Assembly (NCBI RefSeq): GCF_024763615.1 | Contig: NC_077224.1 | Span: 59,778,712 to 59,842,711 of the forward strand | Source: Phlebotomus papatasi | Taxonomy: Eukaryota > Arthropoda > Insecta > Diptera > Psychodidae | Direction: 5' to 3' | Length of the DNA stretch: 64,000 bases | Part shown: positions 1 to 10,878 of the stretch, in pieces | Layout of the letters: the number at the start of each line of letters is the position of its first letter | How positions within the stretch are numbered: position 1 is the stretch's first letter | Made by a program: the position numbers and the translations under genes | Notes under the pieces: generated by a model | The model's input: the letters and a program-made list of their open reading frames with translations, nothing else | Database searches by the model: none | What the model was told of the DNA's origin: nothing

Positions 1-3000
1 CCTTCTCATCGGCACTCAGAGGGCGATTTAGATCAGCTGTGGAATACTTCTCAAAGTCCGTGGCCAGCATTTTGTCCACAAGACGCTCCATCTCCATCAA
101 TTGCGACGGAAGATGCCGGAAGCAGTGAATACCAATGAGTTCTTGAGCTACAATTTCCTGCGTTGTCCAGATGAGATCCAAGGCTGCTACGTAATCCTGA
201 GTGCCCAAAAGGAGCTGAATCATTGGCTGAGTCTGATGCACAGTGGCCATCAGACGCAATTTCTCCAAAACGCTCCAATAGTGAGTTCTTGTTCTGGCCA
301 ATTTGGCCACCAGAAGAGCCTCCTTCACCTGAAAATTCATCATCAATCTTCAACAAAAATATTAAAGAGAAAAAATCAGAAATTTAAGCATATTGAGGTT
401 ATTGGCTTTTAAAAATCTCTCACTTAAAATAGGCCACGCCTCCAAATAAAACAATTATAAGGGACAAAAGATATTGTCACTCTGAAAAGAGATTTTTAAG
501 CATTTCGAACAATTTTACGATTAAGCAGATAGAATTGATTGCATTTATCTGGAGAAAATACACAAGGGGCGTGTTTTATCTAAGAGAGTTGTCCATGGAG
601 GCGTGGCTTAATTATTGACCTTAAGCTTTGGATAAAATTGAAACCAATGAGAAGCTTGAATCAACTTATTGTAAGTTAGTTATTAATTCCGAAGTATGGG
701 AATATATTCTCCCTTCGAACGTTCATGCCTTCGAATAATGTGAATTTTCTTTTAGTTTTCTTAAGAGACTTACACATTTCTATTAAATATTAGTTGGCTT
801 TCAATTGTTGATAATTCCGTGATAATTTAGTGTAAATCTTATACGAAAAACAAAAGAAATTCACATTATTCGAAGACATGAACGTTCAAAGAGAGAGCAC
901 TTTCACCTAATCATCATAATCGGTTAAATGGGAATCTGATACTTCAGCGTTGAAACGTCCAAGTCAAGTCCTAGAGTCGAGATAATTGTGGCTATGTGTT
1001 ATTGAAATTAGTTTTTCGACTGTAGCGCCCCTTGTGTTGGTCCCACAAAGTTTAAATGTTCTAAAAAGTTGTAATATTTTGTGAAACCCTATAGTTGCAC
1101 ACTCATTCAACAAATTCGGTCACATAAAATCAGAGATACTGTGTTTTGAATTTCACGAACTTGATCGCTCATATTTCTGATTCTATTGAAATGACACAGA
1201 CTCCTCGTGACTTTTTCCATATTTCAGAGCCTACACGGTAAAAAATTTTGGACACTGACCAAAATATTGGAACAAGTTTTCCTGGGACAAATATTTTTGG
1301 AATCAATTTGTACCTAGAGAAGATATTTGTTTGTTCCAAAAGGTTTTCTTTACAATTTTGTTACAAAATATAGTCACAATTTTGTTAGTTTTCCTTTGGA
1401 ACGGTTTTGATACGGTGGAATGTCTACAATTTTGAGTTGATTTCGTTTTATACAAATTTATTCCTGACCCTGACAGTTGGAATAAAATTTGTTGCACACG
1501 GCTGTTTTGTTTCCTGTGTAAGGAAAAAATTGGTACATTTTCTTTATAACAATATTATTCCTACATCTGTAACATATTTCTTCCAAAAATTTTCGGTGTC
1601 CGTGGACGAGCTAATTTTTGAAACAAATATGTGTCAATTTTTTTTTACCGTTATCTCATTTATTTTCAAATGAAATTCTTGGAATTTCATTTAAAGAAAT
1701 TAAGTTTCATCGTTGCAGTTTGCTTGGTCGATTTTTAAGCATTTGTATAGGAATGAACATCTTTTTAATTTATTTAAAACAAACAGCTGTACATTGTAAA
1801 TATTCTTTGGAGAGCGAATAAATAATAATAATAATAATAATAATAATAACTATGATCGCAGAATTCCCCATTTTAAATTTTTCAATCTCAAAGTTAAACT
1901 ATTCTGGGAGCCCTAGACTACAAACAACATACGGAAATTATATCAACACGGACAATGGCATTTTTGAGAAAAATCAGTTTCAAAAACGTTTTATATAATA
2001 TTATAGGGACTTGTGCCAAATTTCGGACGGCTTGCAATATCGGGCATTTGTTATAATTCTCAAATGTTTATAAATTGTTACTTTTTTTTAAAGGCTATAC
2101 ATTGTCAAAGACACAAAAAATGTCACCTGTATCAACGAGATGTTATAGAGTTCTGGTAAGATAAGAAACTTCGAAAACATTAGTGTCCGATATTGCATAC
2201 CAAGCAATGTTTATTGTAGTGTATGAGGTTAGACGGTTAGTTGATTGGTCGGGGAAAGCTGAAATGTCACTGAGAGATCTATATATAGAATCCGGTTTAT
2301 TTCAACTTGTCACCGTTCCGGAGCGTAAACGGTAAGGGACATCAACTTCCGGTCTTCGGTGATACCTCTCCCCCTTCTCCCTAAAAAAAAAACGTTATCT
2401 AGAGACGTTTTTTCTTGTCCTTCAAAAGCATTCCCACCAAAACCATAATTTCTTGGTTTTCTCGAAAACGGCTCCAGAGATTTCTTTGATTTTTGGATAT
2501 GTTTTGGAGGTAGTCCATGCGATTGTTTTATTGAAAAAAAATTTCGCCAGCGAATTTTCAAAGGTCAAAGTTAAACCACTTTGGAGGGCGCATTTTCAGA
2601 CAGATTTGCTTAAATTAAGATTTTTTAGAAAGGTTTTGAAATTTCCAACCGGACTGTACTGGACTCAATCACCAATTAATCGATAAAGTACTCGTCAATT
2701 ACGTATTTTGTTCGAAATTTTTTATTTATCTTTCGCATCTATTTTTTTCGATCTAGAGGCTAAATAAGAGATATCGACTTCGGGTCTTCGGTGACCCTAC
2801 CATAACTATATATCTGCTCTAATTACTAATTACTAGTAGAACTAATTACTAAAAATGCATGCTCTTTTCCCAGCATTTCTTGTTATTTAGGGGAAGTGTA
2901 CCAAATTTCGGCTGGCTTGCAATTTCGGCCATTTCTTTTGTTCCTCAAATTTGCATTAATTTTTAGTTTTTGCATTACTCCAGAGATTGTACAATATTTT

Positions 3001-6000
3001 GTCTAGGGGAAAATTTACTGCCTTTTCCTCTTAACCCCCTTCATCCTCCCCAAAACCATGATTTTCTTGGTTTCTGCTTTAAATCGGTTACAGCGATTTC
3101 TTTCGTTTTTGGGTAACATATTTGCGAAAATTTCGTCCAATATTTTCGACATCGAATTTTCGAAATTTGGAGTTAAGCCATTTTAGAGGCCCTATATCTC
3201 AGGATATTTGCTTTAATTTAGAAAGTAAACGGAAAGTAAAACCAGTGATAAGCCCAGATAAGCTTATGGTAGCTGAGATTCTTTACAGGTGACCTCGAAA
3301 TGCGTGCAACTCGGGGTGCTTGCAACTTCCTATTGCATTATTTCTATTACATTATTGCAACTATTGCAGTTGCAATAATGAACATAGAATCGATGAATAT
3401 TAATTCTATCTTATTTGGCAAAAGTGCCTTTGGTTACTAATTCAAATTTAAGAAATTCACTGAACATCCTTAATTATTGAAAATTTATCAAGTTCAATTT
3501 AAATTTCTCTGAAAAGCTGTTTGCTTACGCAGACAAAATAGATCTTGTTAAAATTTTGACAAAAGGATATCATTTACCCATTTTACAAAACATTTGCGTA
3601 CGTTTTACTGCTCGAACTGCTCGAACTCCACAGAAAGAGCAATATATAATCCCTCATTTTTGAGTTATATTTTGACTCCTTGCCTCCAAAGGATCGTATC
3701 TTGATAGAATTTTGAAAACCTGAAGTTTCGAGTTTTTTGACGTCACGCAGTTTGTCCGTTTGTGCGTCTGACCGTCCGACCGTTACCAGGTTTAGAGTCC
3801 AAACGGTTACAGATAGACTAGGGACCTTCGCGGAACCCCCCATAAGTCGACCCTGGGTCCATCGACATGTCTCTCGTTTTCCTTCCAAAACCACGTTCTT
3901 CAGTGATTTCTCGAAATCGCGTCGGTTTTTCAAGGTTCAAAGGTTAATATGCTCTAGATAGCTTATCTATCAACCGACTGAGATCATGATTGGGCTCATT
4001 GGAAAGGTCTTGGAATTTCCGATAAAATTGAACCGGTTTCAATCAGTTCTGAATTGGTAAAGAACCAATTTATAACCGGTAGCTAATTTTTATCCGAAAA
4101 TAATTTTTATTACTCCTAAGCTATTTTGGGCGCTCTTTTGAGTGATGCAATCTGTTCAATAAATCGGTTGAGAATCGGTAAACGTTAAGTTACGTAGAAG
4201 TACTTTCTAGATATAGCGTCTAAGTCACGAGTTCGAGCTTTCCGCAAAACTGAGACACTTTGTCACTCCTTTTTTCAAAGTAGGCTATACCTCTCCGGAA
4301 GGTGTAAAATTTTTTTCAGTCTTCATGGAAGGAAATGAAGTTAAATAATGGAAATAATCAAGTGTTATGGCTGAAATTAATCCTCAAGAAACCATGATAA
4401 GCCCGTATAAGCTCATGGTAGTTGAGACTCTTTTCAAGTATCCTCAGAGAACTTCTAAATTCGATGAAGGCAATAATTTTATTCACGAAGTTTATCGCTT
4501 TTTTATTTGTCTATTGCCACTTTTATTTTTTTATTTCATAGTCATTATGAATATAATATTCATAAAAGAATAGTAATGTGTATACAAAAAGAAGTAAAAT
4601 GTTGCTATCTAGACTATGAAGTTTCCACTTTCTTCTGCTTCAGCAAACACATAGAGCAATTTACCAACAAAAAAAATAATTATACAAGTAAATAAATTGC
4701 CTTACTTATGTATTCTGAAAGAAAATGGTCAGAAATTTCTTAATATAAAACTTAATTACCTGAGCTTCATCAATTTGGCGCAATTTGTTCCGTAGTTGCC
4801 TCACATCGGCACTCGCCTCCCTCATCTGTGCCATAATCGTGTCCTGGGAAGTCATTGCATGGAAGAAAGCTGATGATTTTAGAGAAACCTGCCGTGCTAT
4901 TTGCACTTCCACAATATCCAGATAGTGACTGAGTTTTTCCTGCAGAAGCCTTCCGGATTGACTGGTATTGGCACTATCCCCGACACCCGGGAACACCGAA
5001 CTGAATGTTGCCGGATTGCTGAGCTCGAGATGGGGCTTCATGAAGATCTGTGGAATGTCTTTGAGTCCGTAATCCCCGGATAAATCACTGCCATTGAGAT
5101 GGTGTCCAATGTGACTAGATGAGACAGAAAGATGCTTCTCAAAACGACTATGACGCTTGTATCGCTTTCCAATCTTCGTCAGGTAGATCTGAAAGTGATT
5201 CCACGTGATGTCCGGAAGGCGTCCAGTTGGCGGAGAAGCCGTGCGATCCACAAAGGAATCACCCCAGGTCCGTGTGAAGAAGGTGGTTTGTTTACTGCGA
5301 TTGGGATCATTGAGCACTGCCGGGAGATTCTGAGCTGCCGAAAAGACTGACCACTGTTCAGGACCTTTGCTGATTTGACTGACATGGTATCTGTTCACAT
5401 GACTCTCATAATCCCGGTCACTGACACCGTCCAGAGGAAGAGTGGCACAGACACTGTTGCTGCCATAGCGACAGACAAAGGAGCCACCTTCTCTGGTGCA
5501 GTGCTTCTCCCTGAGATGCCTGCCCATCAAGAAGAGTATATCAATTTTAACTCAATCGATACATGTTCTATATTTGCACGTCTTTGCGTGACTCCCGAGG
5601 AGACCTCCGGAGTCGCCCTGTACAGGGTACATCAAAAATTCCCGGACATACAGCTAGAAATTTTCATATTTAGGCTGGAGACTGGGCAGTGTTTTGGTAA
5701 AAGTGGCCAATTAATATGAAATATGCACAGTAAATCATAAAATGATAAATGGGCAAAACTAGTAAAATATTTTTGGCAAAGGGAAATTCATTTTTGAATA
5801 TTCATATTCAATTCATATTCATTTTTGAATATTTTATTGACCAACATTGAACTTTTTAAAGAACGTTTTGAATTATTAACTGACTAAATTGTTAATTTGA
5901 TGAGCAACAAGCGCCTGGCAAGTTGGCCTTGTTATATGGAGCAATTTGAAGCCAATTCCTAAATTGATCTCGGACTCAGCTCACAGTGCTCCGAGGAAAA

Positions 6001-9000
6001 AATTTATTTAAACAAAAATTTAGTATATTTATCTCTGCATACGGAAAGGTATCATATAATACGGAAAAACTTCTCACTTTTTAAATATTTAGCATAACGA
6101 TCACGAGTGCAGAAATTTTCCCATACGCATTTGTATGTGAAAGTAAAGAAATTGGCTTCAACTTTGAAGGCCACTCGCCGGGGACTAAATGAGCAGAAAT
6201 ATTTAATTCATTTTTATATTTCCTAAGGTTGAAAACCTAAAAAGTTCTACAGAAGACATTAAACATTTATTCCGAAATATTATTGAGCCAAATTCTCTAA
6301 TTTTGTAAATTTAATGCTATACAAATTGAGGTTATGTATAACCAAACTGACCTAACCTAAAAAATAAGAGGAAATTTTCAGGTTAGATTTTACGTGTTTA
6401 CTTTTAAACACTTATTGCATTTCTAAATAAAAATTTTGAAACACGCTCAACAAATACTGACATAACGAAGTAAAATTTGTTGAGGTTAGAAGTAATGATC
6501 AAAAAAATAATTAATGGTGACACAGCGTTTCATAGAAGACCTAAGCCTTCTCGTAAGCGAAATTTTCGGAACATCCATTACCTCCATTACTACTTTTTTC
6601 TTATACAGGGATGGAATTATCAGTTTTAAGCTTCGTGGAAGCAAGAACAGTTTAGCTTACTGAACGCAATTTGAACACCCTTAATGCCAGAAAAATTCCT
6701 GATGACTCAAAGTAGATTCGACTCCAGGAAAAACAGTTGCATAAAAGAGTGAGAATTGGAGTCTATTAACTTATAAGAGTATTAGACTAAAAATAAGATA
6801 AGCTGGACTTCAATAAAGATATTATAAATTGTTTTGTTTTATTCGAACTAAACGAATTCTAACCTTAAAAGTTTCTAGTATGAATAGAAATTGGTGAAAT
6901 AAAAATGCATAGTTCTTTTTTGTAAGTTTATTTTACAGTAGACTATCTCAAATTCGGGCTTTTGGGACCGAAATGTCACCCGAATTAGTGAGAAATTCGG
7001 GCGACAAATTTTTTGGAATGCAACGATTTTTTATTCATCTGCATTACATATATTGAGTTTACATACTCATATTTATGGTAAATTTCATGAAAGCCCCTTA
7101 ATAATGCAAAAAACACATCAGAACTAGGACAAACCATGCCAAATTTGAGCATATTTGATTTATTTGATAATCATAATCAAATTTGAAAAATGTCAATAAA
7201 TTTTTTTCAAATTTAACTGCTGCCCGAATTAAAAAGTAGTCCGATCTTAAAAGAGCCGAATTAGCGAGAGTCTTCTGGATTAAAACTACTAAGCTACTAT
7301 AGCTTAGCGGCTAAGCGGCTAGTAGATTGGACTCGGAAGTTAACCAATAGGGTCAACCATAAACAATAAAGGCAAAACTATAAGAGAATGAATAAATCAG
7401 ACGGTCTCATCATCAGGAGTCTTCTTTCTACGCATAGAAGTGTTTCAAATGATTGAATTTCATAAAGATTAAAAAAGTAAAACATTCCCGTTAATTATTG
7501 TTCAGTTGATACAGTTTTAGTTCAATTTTTTTTATAGAAATTTGACTTTTTATTGATCTTAGAATTGAGGCGTTATTAGCCGTTTAAAGATAACAAGTAG
7601 TTAAACTAATTACTGAAAAGACATGCTCTTTTCCCGGATTTTTTTTTGTTGTTTAGTGTAAGTGTACCAAATTTCGGCCGGCTTGCAATTTCGGCCAATT
7701 CTTTTGTTCCTCAAATTTGCATTAATTTTTAGTTTTTGCATTACTATTGAGATTATACAATGCAAAAAATGTCACTTCTATGAGCAGGACGATGTAAAAA
7801 AGGATTAGTAAGAATTCCGGAAGGTCAAGGAAGTATGAGAATGAAGGTGGCCGAAATATGCTATCAAAGCTATGTCTACGCTTTTATTTATTTTAAGATG
7901 TAATAAAAAATAATTTTAGAGAAAACAAAGGCGATAAACCATCTACAAGGTTCCAAGAAACGCTATTTAAAAAAGACGTAACAAAAAATTCAATTTGTAT
8001 TAAAAATATTACATTTCAAATTTGAGACTTTGGCACTTGCATGCGACTATGCCGAAATTTTGGCACACTTAGGGGAGACTGGGGCAAAACTTGTCAAAAC
8101 GCATATTTAATTCTTTCACGAGCTCTGAGAAAACTTAAACATTTTATTATGAGCATCTTATAGAAAATTTACTGCTCTACAACATTGTAGAAGACTATTA
8201 TCCTCTATCTCGAAAGAAATGTGATTTTCGAATCATTTTCTAAAAGTCGATTTTGTGGAGATTCTTAAAATTGCTGGGGCAAATTTTGTCAGTCTTCGGA
8301 TAATTTGTAACGTTTTACTCTCGCAAACGTTAAAAATATCAAATAAACATATTTTTATAGGAAATTTATTCCTCTACAACTTTGTCGAAGATAATTTTTC
8401 TCTATCTTAACGAGAAATGTGCATAAATTGAGCTAATCAGTATTGATATTTACTGTAAGCCAAATATTCCAAAAATAGGGCTCAAAATTTCATTATTTTT
8501 TATTTTACATAATCCTTCTTCGAATCCCTTGAAACTTTGTAAGTTTAAGAAGGTTCATGAAGGCTATCTATTATAAAAAAATTTCAAGCCTCAGTCTCTT
8601 TTATTTTAGAAAATAGTGAATATTGATATTTTCGTTTTGACAAATTTTGCCCCAGTCTCCTCTAACCCAGTAAAAAACATAATTTCTAGCTTAAGGGGTT
8701 ACGTGGGTCACGCAGTCTAAAAAAACAGCATATTTTCTTTATATCTTTTTTCAACATAATACCAAAAATATTTAATTCGAGCTCTTAAAAGGATATAATG
8801 ACAAGCGCAGAATAATTTTGTTTGTAAACATGTTTTCAAAATTTCCCATGAGAATGAGCGAGGTGACTAGATCTAGATCTCACTCACTCTCACTGAAATC
8901 TCAAAAACATGTTTACTAAACATAAGTTATTGTGCGTTGGGCATAAAAGTCATAAAAGTACAACATTTCAAGTAGATTTTCTGAACTTTTCATTTCAAAT

Positions 9001-9781
9001 TTTTTACAAATATCACTAGTTAAGGACCAAGTATTTTATCTATTCCAATCCTGTCTCAAATTTTTCTGAAAGTTTTAAGATATTAAAAAAAAAACTTTAA
9101 TATCTCTGACAGTTTCATTACACTTCAAATGTTTCGTAGTTTGTGATATTTCAATGTAAAACGTGTAATTAAAGGGTTAAAAAAATATTAAGAACTTTAA
9201 ATTAAAATTAAAGTTTTGAGAATTCCGAGAATATAAATCTTATAAAAATTCTCCAATTTACAAATCTCAAGATTTTTTGGCGGGAAAGTTTTTGCAAATA
9301 AAGGGAAACTTCCTTTTACACTGAAATGCTTCTATCGAGAATTAAAAAAAATTAATAGATTAAATAATTTAGAACAATAATTTTTCGAATCTTAATCTTT
9401 CGAAGGTTCTGATTTCTTTATCAATAGAGATATCAAAGTTTTTTCAATGAAAAGAAAATAAATAAATGTTGTTCAGGAACTTTTGACGCACCCTGTATTT
9501 CACTGTAATCATTAAGTCCCAAAGACCTAAACCTAAATTATTCTTATGGCCAATTAAACATTAAACTATCTTTGCAATTTAGATAAAATATTTTACGACC
9601 ACCCGAACCATCCTCCTGAATATTGCAGATAGCACAACTTACTATAGTTAATCAGAAGATAAGTACAACACATTGAAACTTACCTGACGAATTCCGACGA
9701 TGACTTGAACACTTCCATTGGGCAGAAATCGCATGATTGCCAGGAATATTTTATATCACCCGCAATCGGCGCCTTCGCCAT
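1..9781 (-). CDS. VPS54: VPS54, GARP complex subunit (N-terminal part, cut by left edge)
   Basis: Seen: exon 1 9781-9684, exon 2 5519-4760 and exon 3 328-1 join in phase through GT-AG introns into about 395 residues; the rest lies beyond the left edge. Residues 1-80 hold two zinc-finger-like motifs: C17, C20, H34, H39 (split by intron 1 after codon 32) and C49, C57, H73, H78. The body carries VPS54 landmarks such as NLPAVLNDP, LLQEKLSHYLDIVEVQIA, AFFHAMTSQ and LMATVHQTQP. Known: VPS54 is a long coiled-coil tether that, with VPS51-53, captures endosome-derived vesicles at the trans-Golgi; the Drosophila gene is scattered. The first in-frame ATG at 9781 opens the short finger exon. The human protein, as I recall it, lacks the fingers. 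Identification is very sure; finger function is unknown. It lies head to head with PDE2A, 3.3 kb apart. Confidence 0.95.
695..909. mobile_element. MITE with 38-bp inverted repeats (TAGGGGA group)
   Basis: The segment GAACGTTCATGCCTTCGAAT at about 717-736 recurs inverted near 869-890 with few mismatches, and the match runs on through a GTGAATTTCTTTT-like stretch. The right end reads GCACTTTCACCTA, the complement of TAGGTGAAAGTGC, so it ends at a TA like the other elements of this group; the left end is more decayed. No coding capacity. Confidence 0.7.
1795..1850 (+). repeat. LINE-like 3' tail ending in (AAT)n
   Basis: A stretch reading TGTAAATATTCTTTGGAG, then GCGAATAAATAATAATAA, ends in about ten AAT units. 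An AATAAA-like motif directly followed by a simple repeat is typical of the 3' end of insect non-LTR retrotransposons. No reverse transcriptase remains upstream. Confidence 0.45.
2010..3005 (+). repeat. Two truncated copies of the CCAAATTTCGGC element
   Basis: The first copy, about 2010-2212, is decayed (GTGCCAAATTTCGGACGGC). The second, 2888 to about 3005, starts cleanly with TAGGGGAAGTGTACCAAATT and keeps about 110 bp of the left end. Fuller copies lie at 7654-8071 and 56828-57264. The sequence between them (2213-2887) contains two short near-repeats of TTCGGTCTTCGGTGA type but no gene. Confidence 0.6.
3241..3330 (+). repeat. Interspersed repeat, GATAAGCCCAGATAAGC family, copy 1
   Basis: About 85 bp beginning GTGATAAGCCCAGATAAGC and containing GCTGAGATTCTTTAC. 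Related copies lie at 4391-4450 (shorter, more diverged) and 53468-53560. Nature of the element is unknown. Confidence 0.6.
3737..3960 (+). repeat. Interspersed GC-richer repeat, GTCCAAACGGTTA family
   Basis: A GC-richer island containing GTCTGACCGTCCGACC, GAGTCCAAACGGTTACAG and GGAACCCCCCATAAGTCGA. A similar string of words appears at 54310-54440, and weakly near 25265-25330. Reading frames through it on both strands are open for about 100 codons but the copies do not preserve any frame, so it is treated as non-coding repeat. Confidence 0.5.
5908..6187 (+). repeat. 280-bp interspersed repeat, copy 1
   Basis: Begins CAAGCGCCTGGCAAGTTGGC and ends ACTCGCCGGGGACTA. A copy of about 279 bp with roughly 90 percent identity by eye lies at 24427-24705 in the same orientation. 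No terminal inverted repeat, pol III box or coding frame was seen, so the class (SINE or solo fragment) is open. Confidence 0.85.
6936..7278. mobile_element. pogo/Tigger-like MITE
   Basis: The left end CAGTAGACTATCTCAAATTC and the complement of the right end (CCAGAAGACTCTCGCTAATTC) match as inverted repeats that continue for about 60 bp (AATTCGGGC, AATTAGTGAGAAATTCGGGC). The ends lie next to TA/TTAA. A CAGTAGA...CTCG start recalls pogo-type Tc1/mariner ends. Length 343 bp, no coding capacity. Confidence 0.7.
7654..8071 (+). mobile_element. CCAAATTTCGGC MITE, near full-length copy
   Basis: The left end reads TAGTGTAAGTGTACCAAATT then TCGGCCGGCTTGCAATTTCG; the right end reads GCCGAAATTTTGGCACACTTA. 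The short inverted repeat TACCAAATTTCGGC marks both ends. Its right edge abuts the start of the next element at 8070, so one probably inserted at the other's terminal TA. Confidence 0.7.
8070..8664. mobile_element. TA-flanked MITE, GGGGAGACTGGGGC ends, copy 1
   Basis: Left TAGGGGAGACTGGGGCAAAA and right TTTTGCCCCAGTCTCCTCTA are near-perfect inverted repeats flanked by TA. The interior shows imperfect direct repeats around TTACTGCTCTACAACATTG and TTATTCCTCTACAACTTTG. A second copy of the family lies at 20107-20811. No transposase frame. Confidence 0.8.
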
Positions 9782-9924
9782 TTCATTGTGCACCGCTGTA
9801 TGCATTAATAACTTCACAATTTACCACAATTTTCACCAATTTCCATTCCCTGAGACATCGTCATTTCTGCCAACGTCTTTGACAGCTCTCTGGCTCACTA
9901 AAAAGTCTCGCTGGCACCACCAAG

Positions 9925-9932
9925 TGACGTCA
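9925..9932. promoter_or_regulatory. CRE palindrome TGACGTCA upstream of VPS54
   Basis: A perfect TGACGTCA palindrome sits about 145 bp upstream of the VPS54 start codon. Full CREs bind CREB/ATF factors in animals and are frequent in proximal promoters of housekeeping genes. Binding here is inference. Confidence 0.45.
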
Positions 9933-10626
9933 TACTTTTCTTACCATATGGACTGCAAAATCGATGTTTTGTGTATGAGAAGTTTTAGTAGGGCTTCACT
10001 TAATAACTTTTATTGAGCACTTATTCAATTTAATTGAGGTAAACAATTACACGAAAGCATACTACAATGCACTATAAAATTTTTAAAATAGTGCTTTCCC
10101 AGAAGAAACAATATTTCTTCAGTGAAAATTCTTATTGAAATTTCAAGAAATTGTGCGGGAAAAATTCAAAAGCAGAAGAGATTATAAGTAATGGAGAGAG
10201 CATAGGAGAGACTCTTGCTAAACATAGACTAATATTTTTGGCGCCAAATGGTATGGACAACATAGAACTTTTACTTTTTTGGCGCCAAAACAGTAAGTTT
10301 CATGAATTCACTTAATGTTTGATAAAATTGATAAAATCAATTTTATCAAATAATTCGCCAGTTCCAGGTTCCTAAAAGTTATTTATGAGAATCTTGAGCA
10401 TTCTCGATACAGTTTCCAACAATTATATAAATTTTCTGAAATACGAAATTGGCGAATTTCGTGTTCACTGATTTCAATTTCTTTACATTATTTCATTGCA
10501 AACACAATTTATTTTAATTCGTAACTATCTAAGAAAATAAATTGCTGTCTAGACTTCCAATTAGGAAAGAGAATGAAGGAAAATATTATCAAAATCGACG
10601 CGATGTCAAACTTTCCGAGCGTAAAT

Positions 10627-10878
10627 TTATGTATAAAATCTGCATAACTTTTCGCGAACCGAGAAAGGAGCAACAAAATGTATTTCCTCATTTTCAACCT
10701 CCACTATAAAAACTCTCTCCGGAGGAATTTCACCTGAAACAAACAATCCACAAATATTGTTGTCCTCCTGGGCCTCGAGACAATTAGTTATTCCCTTTTC
10801 ATAACCCAAGACACGGAGCTCATGCTCTCCCTGCAACGGACGGCCTTTCGAAGCCTGTCCCCTTCTCTACAGGAACTC
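10627..10878 (-). other. Unassigned GC-richer open frame (possible exon or gene relic)
   Basis: A minus-strand frame opens after a TAG at about 10881-10879 and runs to a TAA at 10627. The stretch from about 10845 down to 10640 reads like protein: GEHELRVLGYEKGITNCLEA, then GLFVSGEIPPERVFIVEVE and EEIHFVAPFSVREK. Codon use is GC-richer than the flanks. Two possible splice acceptors precede parts of it (CCGTTGCAG near 10833 and TTTGTTTCAG near 10735). No start ATG, partner exon or recognised family was found. It could be a coding exon of an unseen gene, an alternative VPS54 leader exon, or a relic. Confidence 0.3.

Larger units (their letters stand above)
329..4759 (-). other. VPS54 intron 2 (4.4 kb), repeat-filled
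   Basis: No exon is visible on either strand. It holds the MITE at 695-909, a LINE-like (AAT)n tail near 1850, partial copies of the CCAAATTTCGGC element near 2010-2212 and 2888-3005, and two interspersed repeat families at 3241-3330 and 3737-3960. The word GCCACGCCTCC at 424-434 recurs inverted at 594-605. Short open frames at 3583-3961 lie in interspersed repeat and are not genes. Confidence 0.8.
5520..9683 (-). other. VPS54 intron 1 (4.2 kb), repeat-filled
   Basis: No exon is visible. It contains the 280-bp repeat at 5908-6187, a pogo-like MITE at 6936-7278, a CCAAATTTCGGC element at 7654-8071 and a long TA-flanked MITE at 8070-8664. The remaining 8665-9683 is AT-rich with nothing recognised. 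Confidence 0.8.

Noticed and set aside
3583..3961. Overlapping frames of 116 and 74 codons on opposite strands
   Set aside because: They fall in an interspersed repeat also present at 54310-54440, without frame conservation.
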